A stretch of DNA of 64,000 nucleotides from CAZMYM01 sp964620325 (GCA_964620325.1 CAZUIM010000001.1:110118-174117), one strand, 5' to 3'. Positions 17,617-25,509 are shown, counted from the stretch's first letter. The notes: generated by a model from the sequence alone, not told the origin. Numbers and translations: made by a program.

Positions 17617-17652
17617 GCCGACGAGAGATGGTAGGTCAGGAGAACGGGGCTT

Positions 17653-18570
17653 TCAACCGACGATGGAATCGAAGGTGAGGGAGTACCGATCGACGAGCTC
17701 GGACGCAGCGCGCACGTCGCGCTTGATCTGAGCACGCAGATCCTCCGGCGAAGGAAACGCACGGTCCTCACGCATTCGCTCCATCAGGTGAACCTCGATC
17801 GGAAGGCCGTACAGGGATTCGGGCGGCGGCGCCAGCAGATGAAGCTCACATCGTTGCGTCTTTCCATCGAACGTCGGCCGTCTTCCCACGTAGAGAAGGC
17901 CGTGAGCCCGTCGACAGGCGACGAGCGCACGCGCGAAGTAGACGCCGTCCGCCGGCAGGAGGACATCCGGGTCGAGATCGAGATTGGCTGTCGCGTGGCC
18001 CAGCGATCGCCCGATCTGGTCGCCCTCGATGACGCGGCCGATGAGGACGGGCGGTCGTCCGAGGAGGCCGGCTGCGTCGCAAACCCGGCCCGCGCGCAGG
18101 AGCGCGCGAATCCTCGTGCTGCTCACCGGACGACCATTGATGAGCACTTGGGACACGCCGATCACGTCGAAGCCCAGGTCGGCACCGAGAGCTCGGAGAG
18201 TCGAGAGATCGCCGGCTCGATCGGTTCCGAAGCGGAAACCCCGTCCGACAACGACGCCTTCCGCTCGAAGATCTTTGATGAGGACGCGCTCGGCGAACGC
18301 GCGGGGAGAAAGATCGCGAACGTCCAGAAAGGACGCGGCGACGAGGCGATCGCAAGCGCTTCGGAGAAGGGCTGCTCTCACGTCGACCGGGAGAAGCAGG
18401 CCGAGAGGGCGGTCCGGTCGGATTGCCGAGCGCGGCGGCCGTTCGAATGCATAGACCACGCGTCGCGCACCTCGTTCCCGGGCGACCTCGGTGAGGCGTT
18501 CGAGGATCGATCGATGTCCGAGATGGACGCCGTCGAACGTCCCAATCGATACGACGGTGCGGCCGTTCAC
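17653..18570 (-). CDS. ribF: Bifunctional riboflavin kinase / FAD synthetase
   Basis: It converts riboflavin to FMN and FMN to FAD. The N-terminal nucleotidyltransferase domain shows IGTFDGVHLGHRSILERL, VGRGFRFGTDRAGD and VSSTRIRALLRAGRV. The C-terminal riboflavin kinase domain shows GRSLGHATANLD and LPADGVYFA. Of two in-frame GTG codons, 18570 is preferred over 18579 because AAGGAGG ends nine bases before it; the upstream one directly abuts the ribosome site. This gives 305 residues, a normal length. It may head the ten-gene minus-strand run down to 11.3 kb. Confidence 0.95.
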   Translation of the reverse strand: MNGRTVVSIGTFDGVHLGHRSILERLTEVARERGARRVVYAFERPPRSAIRPDRPLGLLLPVDVRAALLRSACDRLVAASFLDVRDLSPRAFAERVLIKDLRAEGVVVGRGFRFGTDRAGDLSTLRALGADLGFDVIGVSQVLINGRPVSSTRIRALLRAGRVCDAAGLLGRPPVLIGRVIEGDQIGRSLGHATANLDLDPDVLLPADGVYFARALVACRRAHGLLYVGRRPTFDGKTQRCELHLLAPPPESLYGLPIEVHLMERMREDRAFPSPEDLRAQIKRDVRAASELVDRYSLTFDSIVG

Positions 18571-18639
18571 GCGTTTCACCCTCCTTCACGAGCGGAGATG
18601 GTATCACATAGCGGAGGGGGCTCGGCTCAAGACGTGGAG

Positions 18640-18669
18640 TTGGTCCAGCTTGCTTTGGATCTGTACAAT
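18640..18669 (+). promoter_or_regulatory. Promoter of ruvB
   Basis: TTGGTC (18640-18645), 18-bp spacer, TACAAT (18664-18669). Transcription should begin about 7 nt after the -10, only some 4 nt before the preferred ATG at 18680, so the ruvB mRNA would be almost leaderless. Confidence 0.55.
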
Positions 18670-18679
18670 GCGGTTCGGG

Positions 18680-19684
18680 ATGAGGACGGAGCAGATCGCC
18701 GGGGTGAAGCTCGAAGAGGACGCGAACCTGACCAATCTCCGACCGGGGTCTCTTGAGGAGTTCATCGGTCAGGACGCGGTCAAGGAGAAGCTTCGCATTT
18801 ACATCGCTGCAGCGAGCGCGCGCGAGGAGCCGCTCGATCACGTTCTGTTGCACGGACCGCCGGGACTCGGCAAGACGACGCTCGCTCAGATCATCGCGGC
18901 CGAGATGGGCGTGAACATACGGATCAGTTCCGGGCCGGCGATCGAGAAGGCCGGGGACCTCGCTGCGATCCTGACCAACCTTCGTCCTCACGACGTCTTC
19001 TTCATCGACGAGATCCATCGACTCCGACGCAACGTCGAGGAGATCCTCTATCCGGCGATGGAGGAGTACAAGATCGACATCATCCTCGGCGAAGGTCCGA
19101 ATGCGCAATCGCTTCGGATCGACCTCCCTCCGTTCACGTTGGTCGGAGCAACGACCCGGGCGGGACTGATCTCGGCGCCGCTTCGGGATCGATTCGAGGT
19201 TTCCTTCCGGCTCGGATTCTACGACCTCGAACCGCTGACTCAGATCGTGTCGCGTTCGGGGAAGCTCTTGGGGATCGAGGTGACCGACGAGGGGGCGGCC
19301 GAGCTCGCAGGGCGTTCGAGGGGGACGCCACGGATCGCGAATCGGCTTCTCCGGAGAACACGGGATTTTGCCGAGGTGAAGGGCGAGGGCAGGATCGACC
19401 TCGACATCGCCAGGCGGTCGCTCGAGATGCTTCGGATCGACGGCGTCGGCCTCGACGAGCTCGATCGGGTCGTCCTCGAAACGCTCGTTGAGAAATTCGA
19501 CGGCGGTCCGGTCGGCCTCGAGACGTTGGCTGCGGCTCTCTCGGAGGAGAAGGACACGATCACCGACGTCGTCGAGCCGTTCCTGCTGCAAAAGGGGTTC
19601 ATTCAGCGAACCCAGCAGGGAAGGATCGCGACCGAGCGCGCGTACGACCACCTCGGCATTCCTGGGGACGATCGGCTCTTCTAG
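18680..19684 (+). CDS. ruvB: Holliday junction branch migration ATPase RuvB
   Basis: RuvB forms hexameric AAA+ motors that, with RuvA, drive branch migration. The 334-residue form starts MRTEQIAGVKLEEDAN. Motifs visible: LRPGSLEEFIGQ, Walker A HGPPGLGKTTLA, Walker B FIDEIHRL, sensor-1 LVGATTRAG, the arginine finger in APLRDRFE, and the C-terminal winged-helix stretch GPVGLETLAAALSEE. Two in-frame ATGs (18668, 18680) exist; 18680 fits the family start and the position of the promoter, and 18668 overlaps the -10 box. No Shine-Dalgarno is present. ruvA and ruvC are not in the window. Confidence 0.97.
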   Translation: MRTEQIAGVKLEEDANLTNLRPGSLEEFIGQDAVKEKLRIYIAAASAREEPLDHVLLHGPPGLGKTTLAQIIAAEMGVNIRISSGPAIEKAGDLAAILTNLRPHDVFFIDEIHRLRRNVEEILYPAMEEYKIDIILGEGPNAQSLRIDLPPFTLVGATTRAGLISAPLRDRFEVSFRLGFYDLEPLTQIVSRSGKLLGIEVTDEGAAELAGRSRGTPRIANRLLRRTRDFAEVKGEGRIDLDIARRSLEMLRIDGVGLDELDRVVLETLVEKFDGGPVGLETLAAALSEEKDTITDVVEPFLLQKGFIQRTQQGRIATERAYDHLGIPGDDRLF

Positions 19685-19714
19685 CGCGCTTTGGATTCGA
19701 TCGAGCGGCGAACG

Positions 19715-20227
19715 TCAGTGCCTTGCCAGGAGCTTCTTCGTGTTCTCGATGAACTCGAGGACGACGCCCTTGAACCGGCGCCAGTCGAGGGCCAACGCGG
19801 CGACGATCCAGATGATGTACCAGAGGAACGCATCCGGTGCCTCGAAGTAGGCGACGACCAGGGGAAGAGCGACGACCGGCGCCGCGAACGACATCGTCAC
19901 CATCTTCGAGCGGAAATAGGCGATGAACGCCGCGGCGATCATCGTATAGGCGATCGCTGGGACGAATCGGATGAACCCGGACAGCACGAGGTAGCAGAGT
20001 CCGGCGAAGACCATCGCCATGTCGAAGGCGAATTCCTTTTCGCCGACCCACGACGGGGGCTTGTTGAGTCTTCGCGCGACCCGACCGTCGAAGATGTCGG
20101 TGGTCCAACCGAGCATCGTCAGCAAGATGACCGTCGGCAGCGCGCTCTTCCCGACGAAGCCGAGCGCGAAGATGGCAGCCGCAATCAGCGCTCTCGACAG
20201 CGTGAGTACGTCGGGGACCCTCTTCAT
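19715..20227 (-). CDS. CDP-alcohol phosphatidyltransferase-like membrane protein
   Basis: The 170-residue protein has about five hydrophobic segments and begins PDVLTLSRALIAAA, typical of PgsA-like enzymes that join a CDP-lipid to an alcohol such as glycerol phosphate or inositol phosphate. The CDP-alcohol motif is recognisable (DIFDGRVAR then 8 residues). However, the conserved Gly is Val (SWVGE) and the third Asp is Glu (EKE), while the last Asp (AFDMAM) is kept. Activity may be altered. The ATG at 20227 is preceded by GAGGGAG. It ends the nfeD-floA unit, consistent with a membrane-lipid setting. Substrate not determinable. Confidence 0.78.
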   Translation of the reverse strand: MKRVPDVLTLSRALIAAAIFALGFVGKSALPTVILLTMLGWTTDIFDGRVARRLNKPPSWVGEKEFAFDMAMVFAGLCYLVLSGFIRFVPAIAYTMIAAAFIAYFRSKMVTMSFAAPVVALPLVVAYFEAPDAFLWYIIWIVAALALDWRRFKGVVLEFIENTKKLLARH

Positions 20228-20288
20228 CTACACTCCCTCACCGGCTCGACCATTGTAATCCAGCGGCCGACCCCGGCCAAGGGCGTCT

Positions 20289-20432
20289 TCAGACGCCGCG
20301 TCGCCGAGAGCCGCCGGGCGGATCGAGGCCGGGAGGTGGGCCGAAGACGATCCCGGCGACGAGGGCGATTGCCGGCGTCGACCGGATCAGCGTCCGAACG
20401 CTCTTGGTTCGGATCGTCCGAGGCGTCTTCAT
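20289..20432 (-). CDS. Possible 47-residue small protein coupled to floA
   Basis: An ATG at 20432 overlaps the floA stop as ATGA, the same coupling seen between real genes elsewhere in this window. It opens a 47-codon frame that ends at a TGA at 20289-20291. The product has a basic N-terminus (MKTPRTIRTKSVRTLIR) and a short hydrophobic stretch (PAIALVAGIVFG), so it could be a small membrane peptide. There is no recognisable family, the tail is Pro/Gly/Arg rich, and chance in GC-rich DNA cannot be excluded. Confidence 0.35.
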   Translation of the reverse strand: MKTPRTIRTKSVRTLIRSTPAIALVAGIVFGPPPGLDPPGGSRRRGV

Positions 20433-21415
20433 TCGTCGATCACCCCCGAGTCGGGGGCGGAGCCCTCGGTGTCGGCGATGCTGCCACGCATGTCGGTGTC
20501 GGCTTGGATGTTCCGCATTCGGTAGTAGTCCATGATCCCGAGGTTTCCTTGACGGAATGCTTCGGCCATGGCCCGCGGGATTTCGGCTTCGGCCTCGACA
20601 ACGGCCGCCCGTCGCTCTTGGACCAGGGCGGTCATCTCCTGTTCCTGTGCGACGGCCATTGCCCGGCGTTCTTCTGCCTTAGCACGGGCGACCTTCAGAT
20701 CGGCCTCGGCCTGATCCGTCTGTAGCTGCGCGCCGATGTTCTTCCCGACGTCGACGTCGGCGATGTCGATGGACAGGAGTTCGAATGCGGTTCCGGCGTC
20801 GAGCGATCGCCCGAGGACGAGTTTGGAGATCTTGTCCGGGTTCTCGAGGACTTCCTTGTGAGAACCGGCCGAGCCGATCGCCGAGACGATCCCTTCACCG
20901 ACGCGTGCGATGACCGTCTCTTCGGTCGCGCCGCCGACGAGTCGATCGATGTTGGCGCGAACGGTCACCTTGGCGATCGCGAACAGCTGGATTCCGTCGG
21001 CCGCGACGGCTCCGACCCTCGGCGTTTCGATGACGCGTGGGTTCACCGACATCGCGACGGCGTCGTAGACATCGCGACCGGCCAGATCGATCGCGGCCGC
21101 CCGTTGGAAGGCGAGCTCGATGTTCGCCTTGTCGGCGCTGATCAGAGCGCGGGCGAGGCGCTCGACGTTCCCCCCGGCGAGATAGTGGGCCTCAAGATCC
21201 CAGACCGACAGCTTCAGACCCGCCTTCCACGCCGCGATCATCGGGACGATCACCCGGTGCGGGTTGACCTTCCGTAACCTCATTCCGATCAGCGTCACCG
21301 GCCCGACCGGAACCCCGGCGGCGAGCGCCGAGATCCACAACCCCATGGGGACGAAGTAGAAGAAGACCCACAGGAAGATGAGCGCGACGACGGCAATGAC
21401 TACGTAGCCGATCAT
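20429..21415 (-). CDS. floA: Flotillin-like protein FloA (SPFH family)
   Basis: FloA oligomerises at functional membrane microdomains and influences membrane fluidity and secretion. The 328-residue protein has an N-terminal membrane hairpin (VVIAVVALIFLWVFFYFVPM and a second short segment). The FloA-type PHB domain follows, with VNPHRVIVPMIAAWKAGL, GGNVERLARALISADKAN and IGSAGSHKEVLENPDKIS. A long Ala/Glu-rich coiled coil (EADLKVARAKAEERRAMAVA) precedes the acidic C-terminus. It begins one base after the nfeD stop; nfeD-floA pairing is the standard arrangement (yqeZ-yqfA type), supporting both calls. Confidence 0.95.
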   Translation of the reverse strand: MIGYVVIAVVALIFLWVFFYFVPMGLWISALAAGVPVGPVTLIGMRLRKVNPHRVIVPMIAAWKAGLKLSVWDLEAHYLAGGNVERLARALISADKANIELAFQRAAAIDLAGRDVYDAVAMSVNPRVIETPRVGAVAADGIQLFAIAKVTVRANIDRLVGGATEETVIARVGEGIVSAIGSAGSHKEVLENPDKISKLVLGRSLDAGTAFELLSIDIADVDVGKNIGAQLQTDQAEADLKVARAKAEERRAMAVAQEQEMTALVQERRAAVVEAEAEIPRAMAEAFRQGNLGIMDYYRMRNIQADTDMRGSIADTEGSAPDSGVIDE

Positions 21416-21416
21416 G

Positions 21417-22763
21417 TTAATCCTCCTTTGCTCGACGGACGATCTTTCGATACCCGTCGTCTCTGACGATGGTGAGAGGCGTCCCTCTCGGTAGGTGCCC
21501 CTCTTCGCAGATCACGTCGACCCGTTCGCCGTCGAACACGCCGATGCCGACTGGATGAAGATCGGTCGCGGCGATGCCGCGTCGCCCGACCCACAGACTC
21601 GGTCTCACTTCACGTTGGATCTTGTCGGAGGCCCGTCCCGTGATCGCTGAGGAGAGGATCACGCCCCCCATTCGAAGTCTCGACCTCGGAAGTCGGCTCA
21701 CCAAGACCACCGCGACGATGAGGGCGAAGACGACCGCCGCGCTGACGATGCCGATCGCGCGGAGGGCGGCGGTCCGATCGGTTAACGGGCCGACCATCGA
21801 CGTGTAGAACCCGAGGCCGATCAGGACCAGACCGACGATGCCGGCGAGACCGAAGTCGGCGGCGGTGAACACGAAGACCTCGAAGAAGACGGCGAGGAGC
21901 CCGCCGATGACGAACGCGATCGACTCCCAGCCGGCGAGTCCGACGAGGAAGTGGGACCAGAAGAACGCACCGAGGCAGAGTGCACCGATGATCCCGGCGA
22001 CGCCGAATCCCGGGATCATCATCTCGATGATCAGACCGAGCAGACCGACGACGAGAAGGATCGCGGCGAGCGTCGATGAAGTCAGCGTTTCCACGATGCG
22101 GTCGACGAGTCGGCTCTCGTACGAGGTTGTTTCGGTCGAGACGTAGCCACGTTCGGACAGCAGCGCATCGAGCGACGCGGCCTGTCCGTCGGAGTAGCCG
22201 GAAGCTGCCGCCTCGCCCGCGGTCAGCGTTAGAAGCTTCCCCGATTCGGTCAGGCCGGGGATCTCGATTGTCTTGTCGACCATCGCCTCGGCAATCCGCG
22301 GATCGCGGCCGCGCGCCTCCGCCGTCGCGCGGAAGAGGGTCCGAACGGCCGATTGCACCTTCTCCATCGCTTCGACGTAGCCTTCGCCGTAGTCGAACGT
22401 GATCGGGGTGGCCGCTCCCATGACGCCACCGGGGGCGAAGAGAATCGTCCTGCAAGCGAGAGCGAGCAGGGCGCCGGCGGAGATCGCCTCTCGATCGACG
22501 AAGGCGATGGTCTGGATTTCAGCGGCCAGCAGGAGGTCGCGTGCGGCGAACGCCGAATCGAGGTCCCCCCCCGGCGTCGCGAGCCGCACGATGACGACCT
22601 CCGCCCCCGCGGCGGCGGCGTTTGCGAGGCCGCTACGAAGATAGGAGACCGTTCCCCCGCCGATTTCGCCGTCGATGGTCAGGACGAAGACGCGCTCCGC
22701 CGCGTGGACGAAGACGATCGACAACGCGAGGAGTGTCAGAAGTGCGACGACGCGTTTCATCAT
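21417..22763 (-). CDS. NfeD-family membrane protein with N-terminal ClpP-like serine protease domain
   Basis: The long form of NfeD/YqeZ is the partner of flotillin-like proteins. The 448-residue protein has a signal peptide (MMKRVVALLTLLALSIVFVHA). A ClpP/SppA-like domain follows (LATPGGDLDSAFAARDLL, REAISAGALLALACRTI with the nucleophile-type Ser, PGGVMGAATPI), then about four membrane helices and a C-terminal OB-fold NfeD domain (VGRRGIAATDLHPVGIGVFD). The first of two tandem ATGs (22763) lies six bases after a TATACT -10, so the transcript should be leaderless. It leads the nfeD-floA-phosphatidyltransferase operon. Confidence 0.93.
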   Translation of the reverse strand: MMKRVVALLTLLALSIVFVHAAERVFVLTIDGEIGGGTVSYLRSGLANAAAAGAEVVIVRLATPGGDLDSAFAARDLLLAAEIQTIAFVDREAISAGALLALACRTILFAPGGVMGAATPITFDYGEGYVEAMEKVQSAVRTLFRATAEARGRDPRIAEAMVDKTIEIPGLTESGKLLTLTAGEAAASGYSDGQAASLDALLSERGYVSTETTSYESRLVDRIVETLTSSTLAAILLVVGLLGLIIEMMIPGFGVAGIIGALCLGAFFWSHFLVGLAGWESIAFVIGGLLAVFFEVFVFTAADFGLAGIVGLVLIGLGFYTSMVGPLTDRTAALRAIGIVSAAVVFALIVAVVLVSRLPRSRLRMGGVILSSAITGRASDKIQREVRPSLWVGRRGIAATDLHPVGIGVFDGERVDVICEEGHLPRGTPLTIVRDDGYRKIVRRAKED

Positions 22764-22769
22764 GCTGCG

Positions 22770-22799
22770 AGTATAGGTTGACACGAAGGGTTGCGGCAA
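22770..22799 (-). promoter_or_regulatory. Promoter of the nfeD-floA operon (leaderless)
   Basis: On the minus strand: TTGCCG (22799-22794), 18-bp spacer, TATACT (22775-22770). The predicted start of transcription coincides with the A of the first ATG at 22763. No Shine-Dalgarno is present. Confidence 0.65.
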
Positions 22800-22815
22800 G
22801 ATGTGGGATAGACGC

Positions 22816-22844
22816 TTGGCGCGGCTTGACAACGTAACTAGAAT
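22816..22844 (+). promoter_or_regulatory. Promoter of the 22873 gene
   Basis: TTGGCG (22816-22821), 17-bp spacer, TAGAAT (22839-22844), divergent from the nfeD promoter. The predicted start of transcription near 22851 leaves a short leader containing GGAGGT before the ATG at 22873. Confidence 0.5.
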
Positions 22845-22872
22845 GGAGTGAGGGGCAATGGGAGGTGCGACG

Positions 22873-23457
22873 ATGAGAAACGCGATGATCCTCCTCGGGC
22901 TGTGGGTCGGGATCATCCTCACCGCGTACTCGCTCGTCTACATCGACGGGAACGGTGGGCCGACACCGAGTCAGCTTGCGCTCGTCGAGCGACTCGCCGA
23001 GCGGACGTACGTGGATCCGGATGGTCGGTTCCAGTTCGAGGCTCCGCCGGGATGGAGAGTCGAGGAAACGTACGACGGTGTCCATCTCGTCGATCCGGTT
23101 GAGAGGATCGAGGCATGGATCGTGGTTGTCGGCGACATCGGTGTCGCCCGCGCGGTCGAGATCGGCTGCGAGATCGCGAGCCCGTGTCCCGGGAAGGAGT
23201 TCGTCGGCTTCGACGAGCTTCCGCCGCCCGGCTTCGCGGAGCGTAAGGTCAGGATCACCTACGAGGCGGAGGACGAACAGACCCTGCTGTACGGGGTGGG
23301 TTTCGTTCTGCTTCGGGAGACGATCGTACTGGTCGTTCAGGGGAATCGCGGCGTGTGCGAGCAGCGGATCGGCGAGCTGATGACGATCGAGGAGAGCCTG
23401 ACGATTCCGACAGGCGCCCCCGAGCCGGAGGCCGATTCGGCCCCGGTTGAACCGTAG
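22873..23457 (+). CDS. Hypothetical membrane-anchored exported protein
   Basis: I do not recognise a family. The 194-residue product has an N-terminal membrane anchor or uncleaved signal (MILLGLWVGIILTAYSLVY). An extracytoplasmic domain follows with alternating hydrophobic strands and three Cys (EIGCEIASPCPGKEF, NRGVCEQRI), and then an acidic Pro-rich tail (GAPEPEADSAPVEP). The region GRFQFEAPPGWRVEETYDG resembles the opening of small lipocalin- or PsbP-like secreted domains, but this is only an impression. The ATG at 22873 is preferred over 22858 because GGAGGT sits six bases upstream. It has its own promoter; the decayed gene follows. Confidence 0.7.
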   Translation: MRNAMILLGLWVGIILTAYSLVYIDGNGGPTPSQLALVERLAERTYVDPDGRFQFEAPPGWRVEETYDGVHLVDPVERIEAWIVVVGDIGVARAVEIGCEIASPCPGKEFVGFDELPPPGFAERKVRITYEAEDEQTLLYGVGFVLLRETIVLVVQGNRGVCEQRIGELMTIEESLTIPTGAPEPEADSAPVEP

Positions 23458-23480
23458 TCGCCGATCGCGGCCGGAGGAAC

Positions 23481-24278
23481 ATGCCCAGGGGGCTTGACAT
23501 TTGCGGTCGTGTTCGCTGCCGCCGTTCTGGCGGAAGAGGAGGCTGGACCGTTCTGGTTCGGTCTCGGTGAGTCGTCGCTCTGCCTGTATGCGCCCGATCC
23601 CACCGAGAGATCAACGCCGTTCTCGTGGACGGTGAATTCGGACGCCTCAGCGTCGCCGGGGGCGCGGTGGGGACTCCGACGAGCTCGCGATCGGAAGACT
23701 CGGATGGGGCGGAGACGCCCTGAGGCAGCTTTCGGATCGGGCAGCCGGGCTAGAACTTGAATGCGGCAGGTTCCAAGTCGGCGTCGGCGGAGACGAGGAC
23801 TCCGTCTTGGCGCTCGGGCTCGTCGTCGGGGAAGCGGGACCGCTTCCCTGTGGGTCCGAGACGAAGGGGCGCGTCCCCCCGTGCAGGCGGTGCCTTGGTC
23901 TTCGGCTCCTCGAACGGAATGCGGTCGGCGCGTCGCCCCCTCGTGCGGGCGGTGCGGTCTCGCGCCGGGGCCGGTCGTTCGAGCGGCCCGGCGGACCTTC
24001 GCGGGAGTTGTCCCGTTCGCCAGCATGAAAGTTCGGCCGCTACGTTTCCTCGGGTTCGAGCTTCATCTCGGGTACCTTCTGCCGGTATTCACAGCGGGCT
24101 GCAGGGACGGGGACCTTGCGTCGGGCGTCGCCTTCGACGCCTCAGGCCCGGTCGTCGGTCCCGCGAGACGACGGCAGAGCTGATTCGGCGTGCCCCTTCT
24201 GCTCGCCATCCTCGTCGATGTCCACCGCCTGGAGCGCGTGATGGCGCGAAGGGGCTGGACGCGGATCTCGGCCAATGA
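23481..24278 (+). pseudogene. Decayed, frameshifted gene for an exported protein
   Basis: A good ribosome site (GGAGGA) precedes ATG 23481, but the coding signal then jumps frame repeatedly. MPRG passes through a G-run (23488-23492) into LTFAVVFAAAVLAEEEAG, a signal-peptide-like start, in the frame of 23494. It continues as FWFGLGESSLCLYAPD, then INAVLVDGEFGRLSVAGGAV one frame over, then DELAIGRLGWGGDALRQLSD and VLALGLVVGEAGPLP in the third frame to about 23.87 kb. A later stretch (PLRFLGFELHLGYLLPVF, about 24.03-24.10 kb) also looks protein-like. Protein composition persists while no frame is continuous, which suggests accumulated indels, or a cluster of sequencing errors. Family not recognised. 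Confidence 0.5.
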
Positions 24279-24345
24279 CGGTTCGTAGCCGTCGCGCGAA
24301 ACCGCGAGGTTGGTGAAGAACACGGTCGGAATCGGCGTTTCGTCC

Positions 24346-24375
24346 TTGACAGCCGATCGACGCTGAACTTATAGT
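24346..24375 (+). promoter_or_regulatory. Promoter of tRNA(CAU)-RNase H-dtd
   Basis: A consensus TTGACA (24346-24351), with TATAGT at 24370-24375 (18-bp spacer) or TTATAG at 24369-24374 (17-bp), lies just upstream of the tRNA. It is the strongest-looking promoter in the window, as expected for a stable-RNA gene. It probably also drives the following RNase H-like and dtd genes. Confidence 0.75.
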
Positions 24376-24389
24376 CCCGTTCGGAAGAC

Positions 24390-24461
24390 GGGTCCATAGC
24401 TCAGCGGCAGAGCGCCCGGCTCATAACCGGTCGGTCCCAGGTTCGAATCCTGGTGGGCCCA
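24390..24461 (+). tRNA. tRNA with CAT anticodon (elongator Met or Ile2)
   Basis: A full cloverleaf: acceptor GGGTCCA / TGGGCCC, D-arm GCTC...GAGC, anticodon loop CTCATAA (anticodon CAT at 24422-24424), and T-arm CCAGG TTCGAAT CCTGG. Discriminator A is at 24461 and CCA is not encoded. G1-C72 pairing and the absence of the triple-GC anticodon stem rule against the initiator. CAT could be read as elongator Met or as lysidine-modified Ile2; the sequence alone does not settle it. The 27-43 pair is a C-T mismatch. The next gene starts only four bases after the tRNA. Confidence 0.93.
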
Positions 24462-24465
24462 GACA

Positions 24466-24987
24466 ATGGACAAGCTCTTCGTGTACTTTGCAAGCGACGC
24501 GCGAGGGCGGCCCGGAGAGGCCGGCATCGGAATCGCCATTACGGACAAGGACGGGAACGTCGTCGATGAGATCTCGCGCATTGTCGGGCGAGCGACTCCC
24601 GAAGTCGCGGAGTACCACGCATTGATCGAGGCGGCGCGTCAGGCGATTACGTACGAGCCGGAGTCGGTGCTGTTCTTCACCGACAGTCAGCAATTGGCGA
24701 ATCACGTCAACGGCGTCTTCGAGACGCGAGCACCGCACATCGGGCATCTGATCGAGCGCGCAATCGCCACGCTGAATCGCCTCCCGAAATGGCGGATCAA
24801 CTACGTTGACCGGGCGGCGAATTTCCGGGCGCCTCGGTTGGTCGAGCAGGCGTTCCGGCGAACCGTGCAGGCGCAGATCGGCCGGGAGCGCCTCGAACTC
24901 GTCCTCCTTTCGCGTGCGGCGAAGCTGAGCGACGAGGCGATGGAGCGGCTGATCGAGTACGCTGAGCGGTTGCAGGAAGACGGTTGA
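24466..24987 (+). CDS. RNase HI-fold (reverse-transcriptase-like) protein, catalytic set incomplete
   Basis: The 173-residue product follows the RNase HI fold: a first strand and loop (VYFASDARGRPGEAGIGI), a middle helix with conserved Glu (AEYHALIEAARQA) and FTDSQQLANHVNG with the conserved Asp. In active enzymes the first Asp sits where this protein has Ala (FAS instead of xDG), and the last Asp is lost (FRAPRLVEQA instead of xADxLA). An Asp two residues along may compensate, or the protein may bind hybrids without cutting. A ~35-residue helical tail follows the fold. The ATG lies four bases after the tRNA, without a Shine-Dalgarno. dtd follows after four bases. Confidence 0.8.
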   Translation: MDKLFVYFASDARGRPGEAGIGIAITDKDGNVVDEISRIVGRATPEVAEYHALIEAARQAITYEPESVLFFTDSQQLANHVNGVFETRAPHIGHLIERAIATLNRLPKWRINYVDRAANFRAPRLVEQAFRRTVQAQIGRERLELVLLSRAAKLSDEAMERLIEYAERLQEDG

Positions 24988-24991
24988 CGAA

Positions 24992-25444
24992 GTGCGCATC
25001 GTCGTGCAGCGCGTACGACGCGCGGCGGTCGACGTCGGTGAGACGCGGATCGCCGAGATCGGACCGGGACTTCTGCTCTTGGTCGGCATTGTGCCGGAAG
25101 ACACGCGCGTCGATCTGACGAAGGCCGCCCGGAAGGTCGTCACGTTGCGGATCCACGAAGACGAAGACGGGAAGATGAACCGGTCGCTCATCGACGTGGG
25201 TGGGAAGGTGCTCGCCGTCAGCCAGTTCACCCTCCTTGCCGACACGCGGAAGGGCCGACGGCCAAGCTTCGTCGGTGCCGCACCTCCGGAGACGGCCGAG
25301 CCGGTGTTCGAGGCGTTCGTCGCTGCGATCCGCCGAGAGGGCGTCGAGGTTCGGACCGGGAAGTTCGGTGCGAAGATGGCCGTCGAACTCGTCAACGACG
25401 GACCGGTTACGCTCGTGCTCGAGGTTGAACCGGAGTCGGGCTGA
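24992..25444 (+). CDS. dtd: D-aminoacyl-tRNA deacylase
   Basis: DTD hydrolyses D-aminoacyl-tRNAs (and Gly-tRNA-Ala), protecting translation. The 150-residue protein has the expected length and both active-site signatures: AVSQFTLLADTRKGRRPSF (SQFTL) and ELVNDGPVTLVLE (the GP motif that selects against L-amino acids). The start is GTG at 24992, in tandem with the RNase H-like gene and within the tRNA-led transcript. The C-terminus is slightly extended and acidic (EVEPESG). Confidence 0.96.
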   Translation: MRIVVQRVRRAAVDVGETRIAEIGPGLLLLVGIVPEDTRVDLTKAARKVVTLRIHEDEDGKMNRSLIDVGGKVLAVSQFTLLADTRKGRRPSFVGAAPPETAEPVFEAFVAAIRREGVEVRTGKFGAKMAVELVNDGPVTLVLEVEPESG

Positions 25445-25509
25445 GACTACACTTCACGCCTGAGGATTCCATGGACCGTCGACCCGAAGGTCGACGCGAG
25501 GGAGGAAAG

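Noticed and set aside
22826..22844. TTGACA at 22826-22831 with TAGAAT as a promoter pair
   Set aside because: The spacer would be only 7 bp. TTGGCG at 22816-22821 gives the correct 17 bp.
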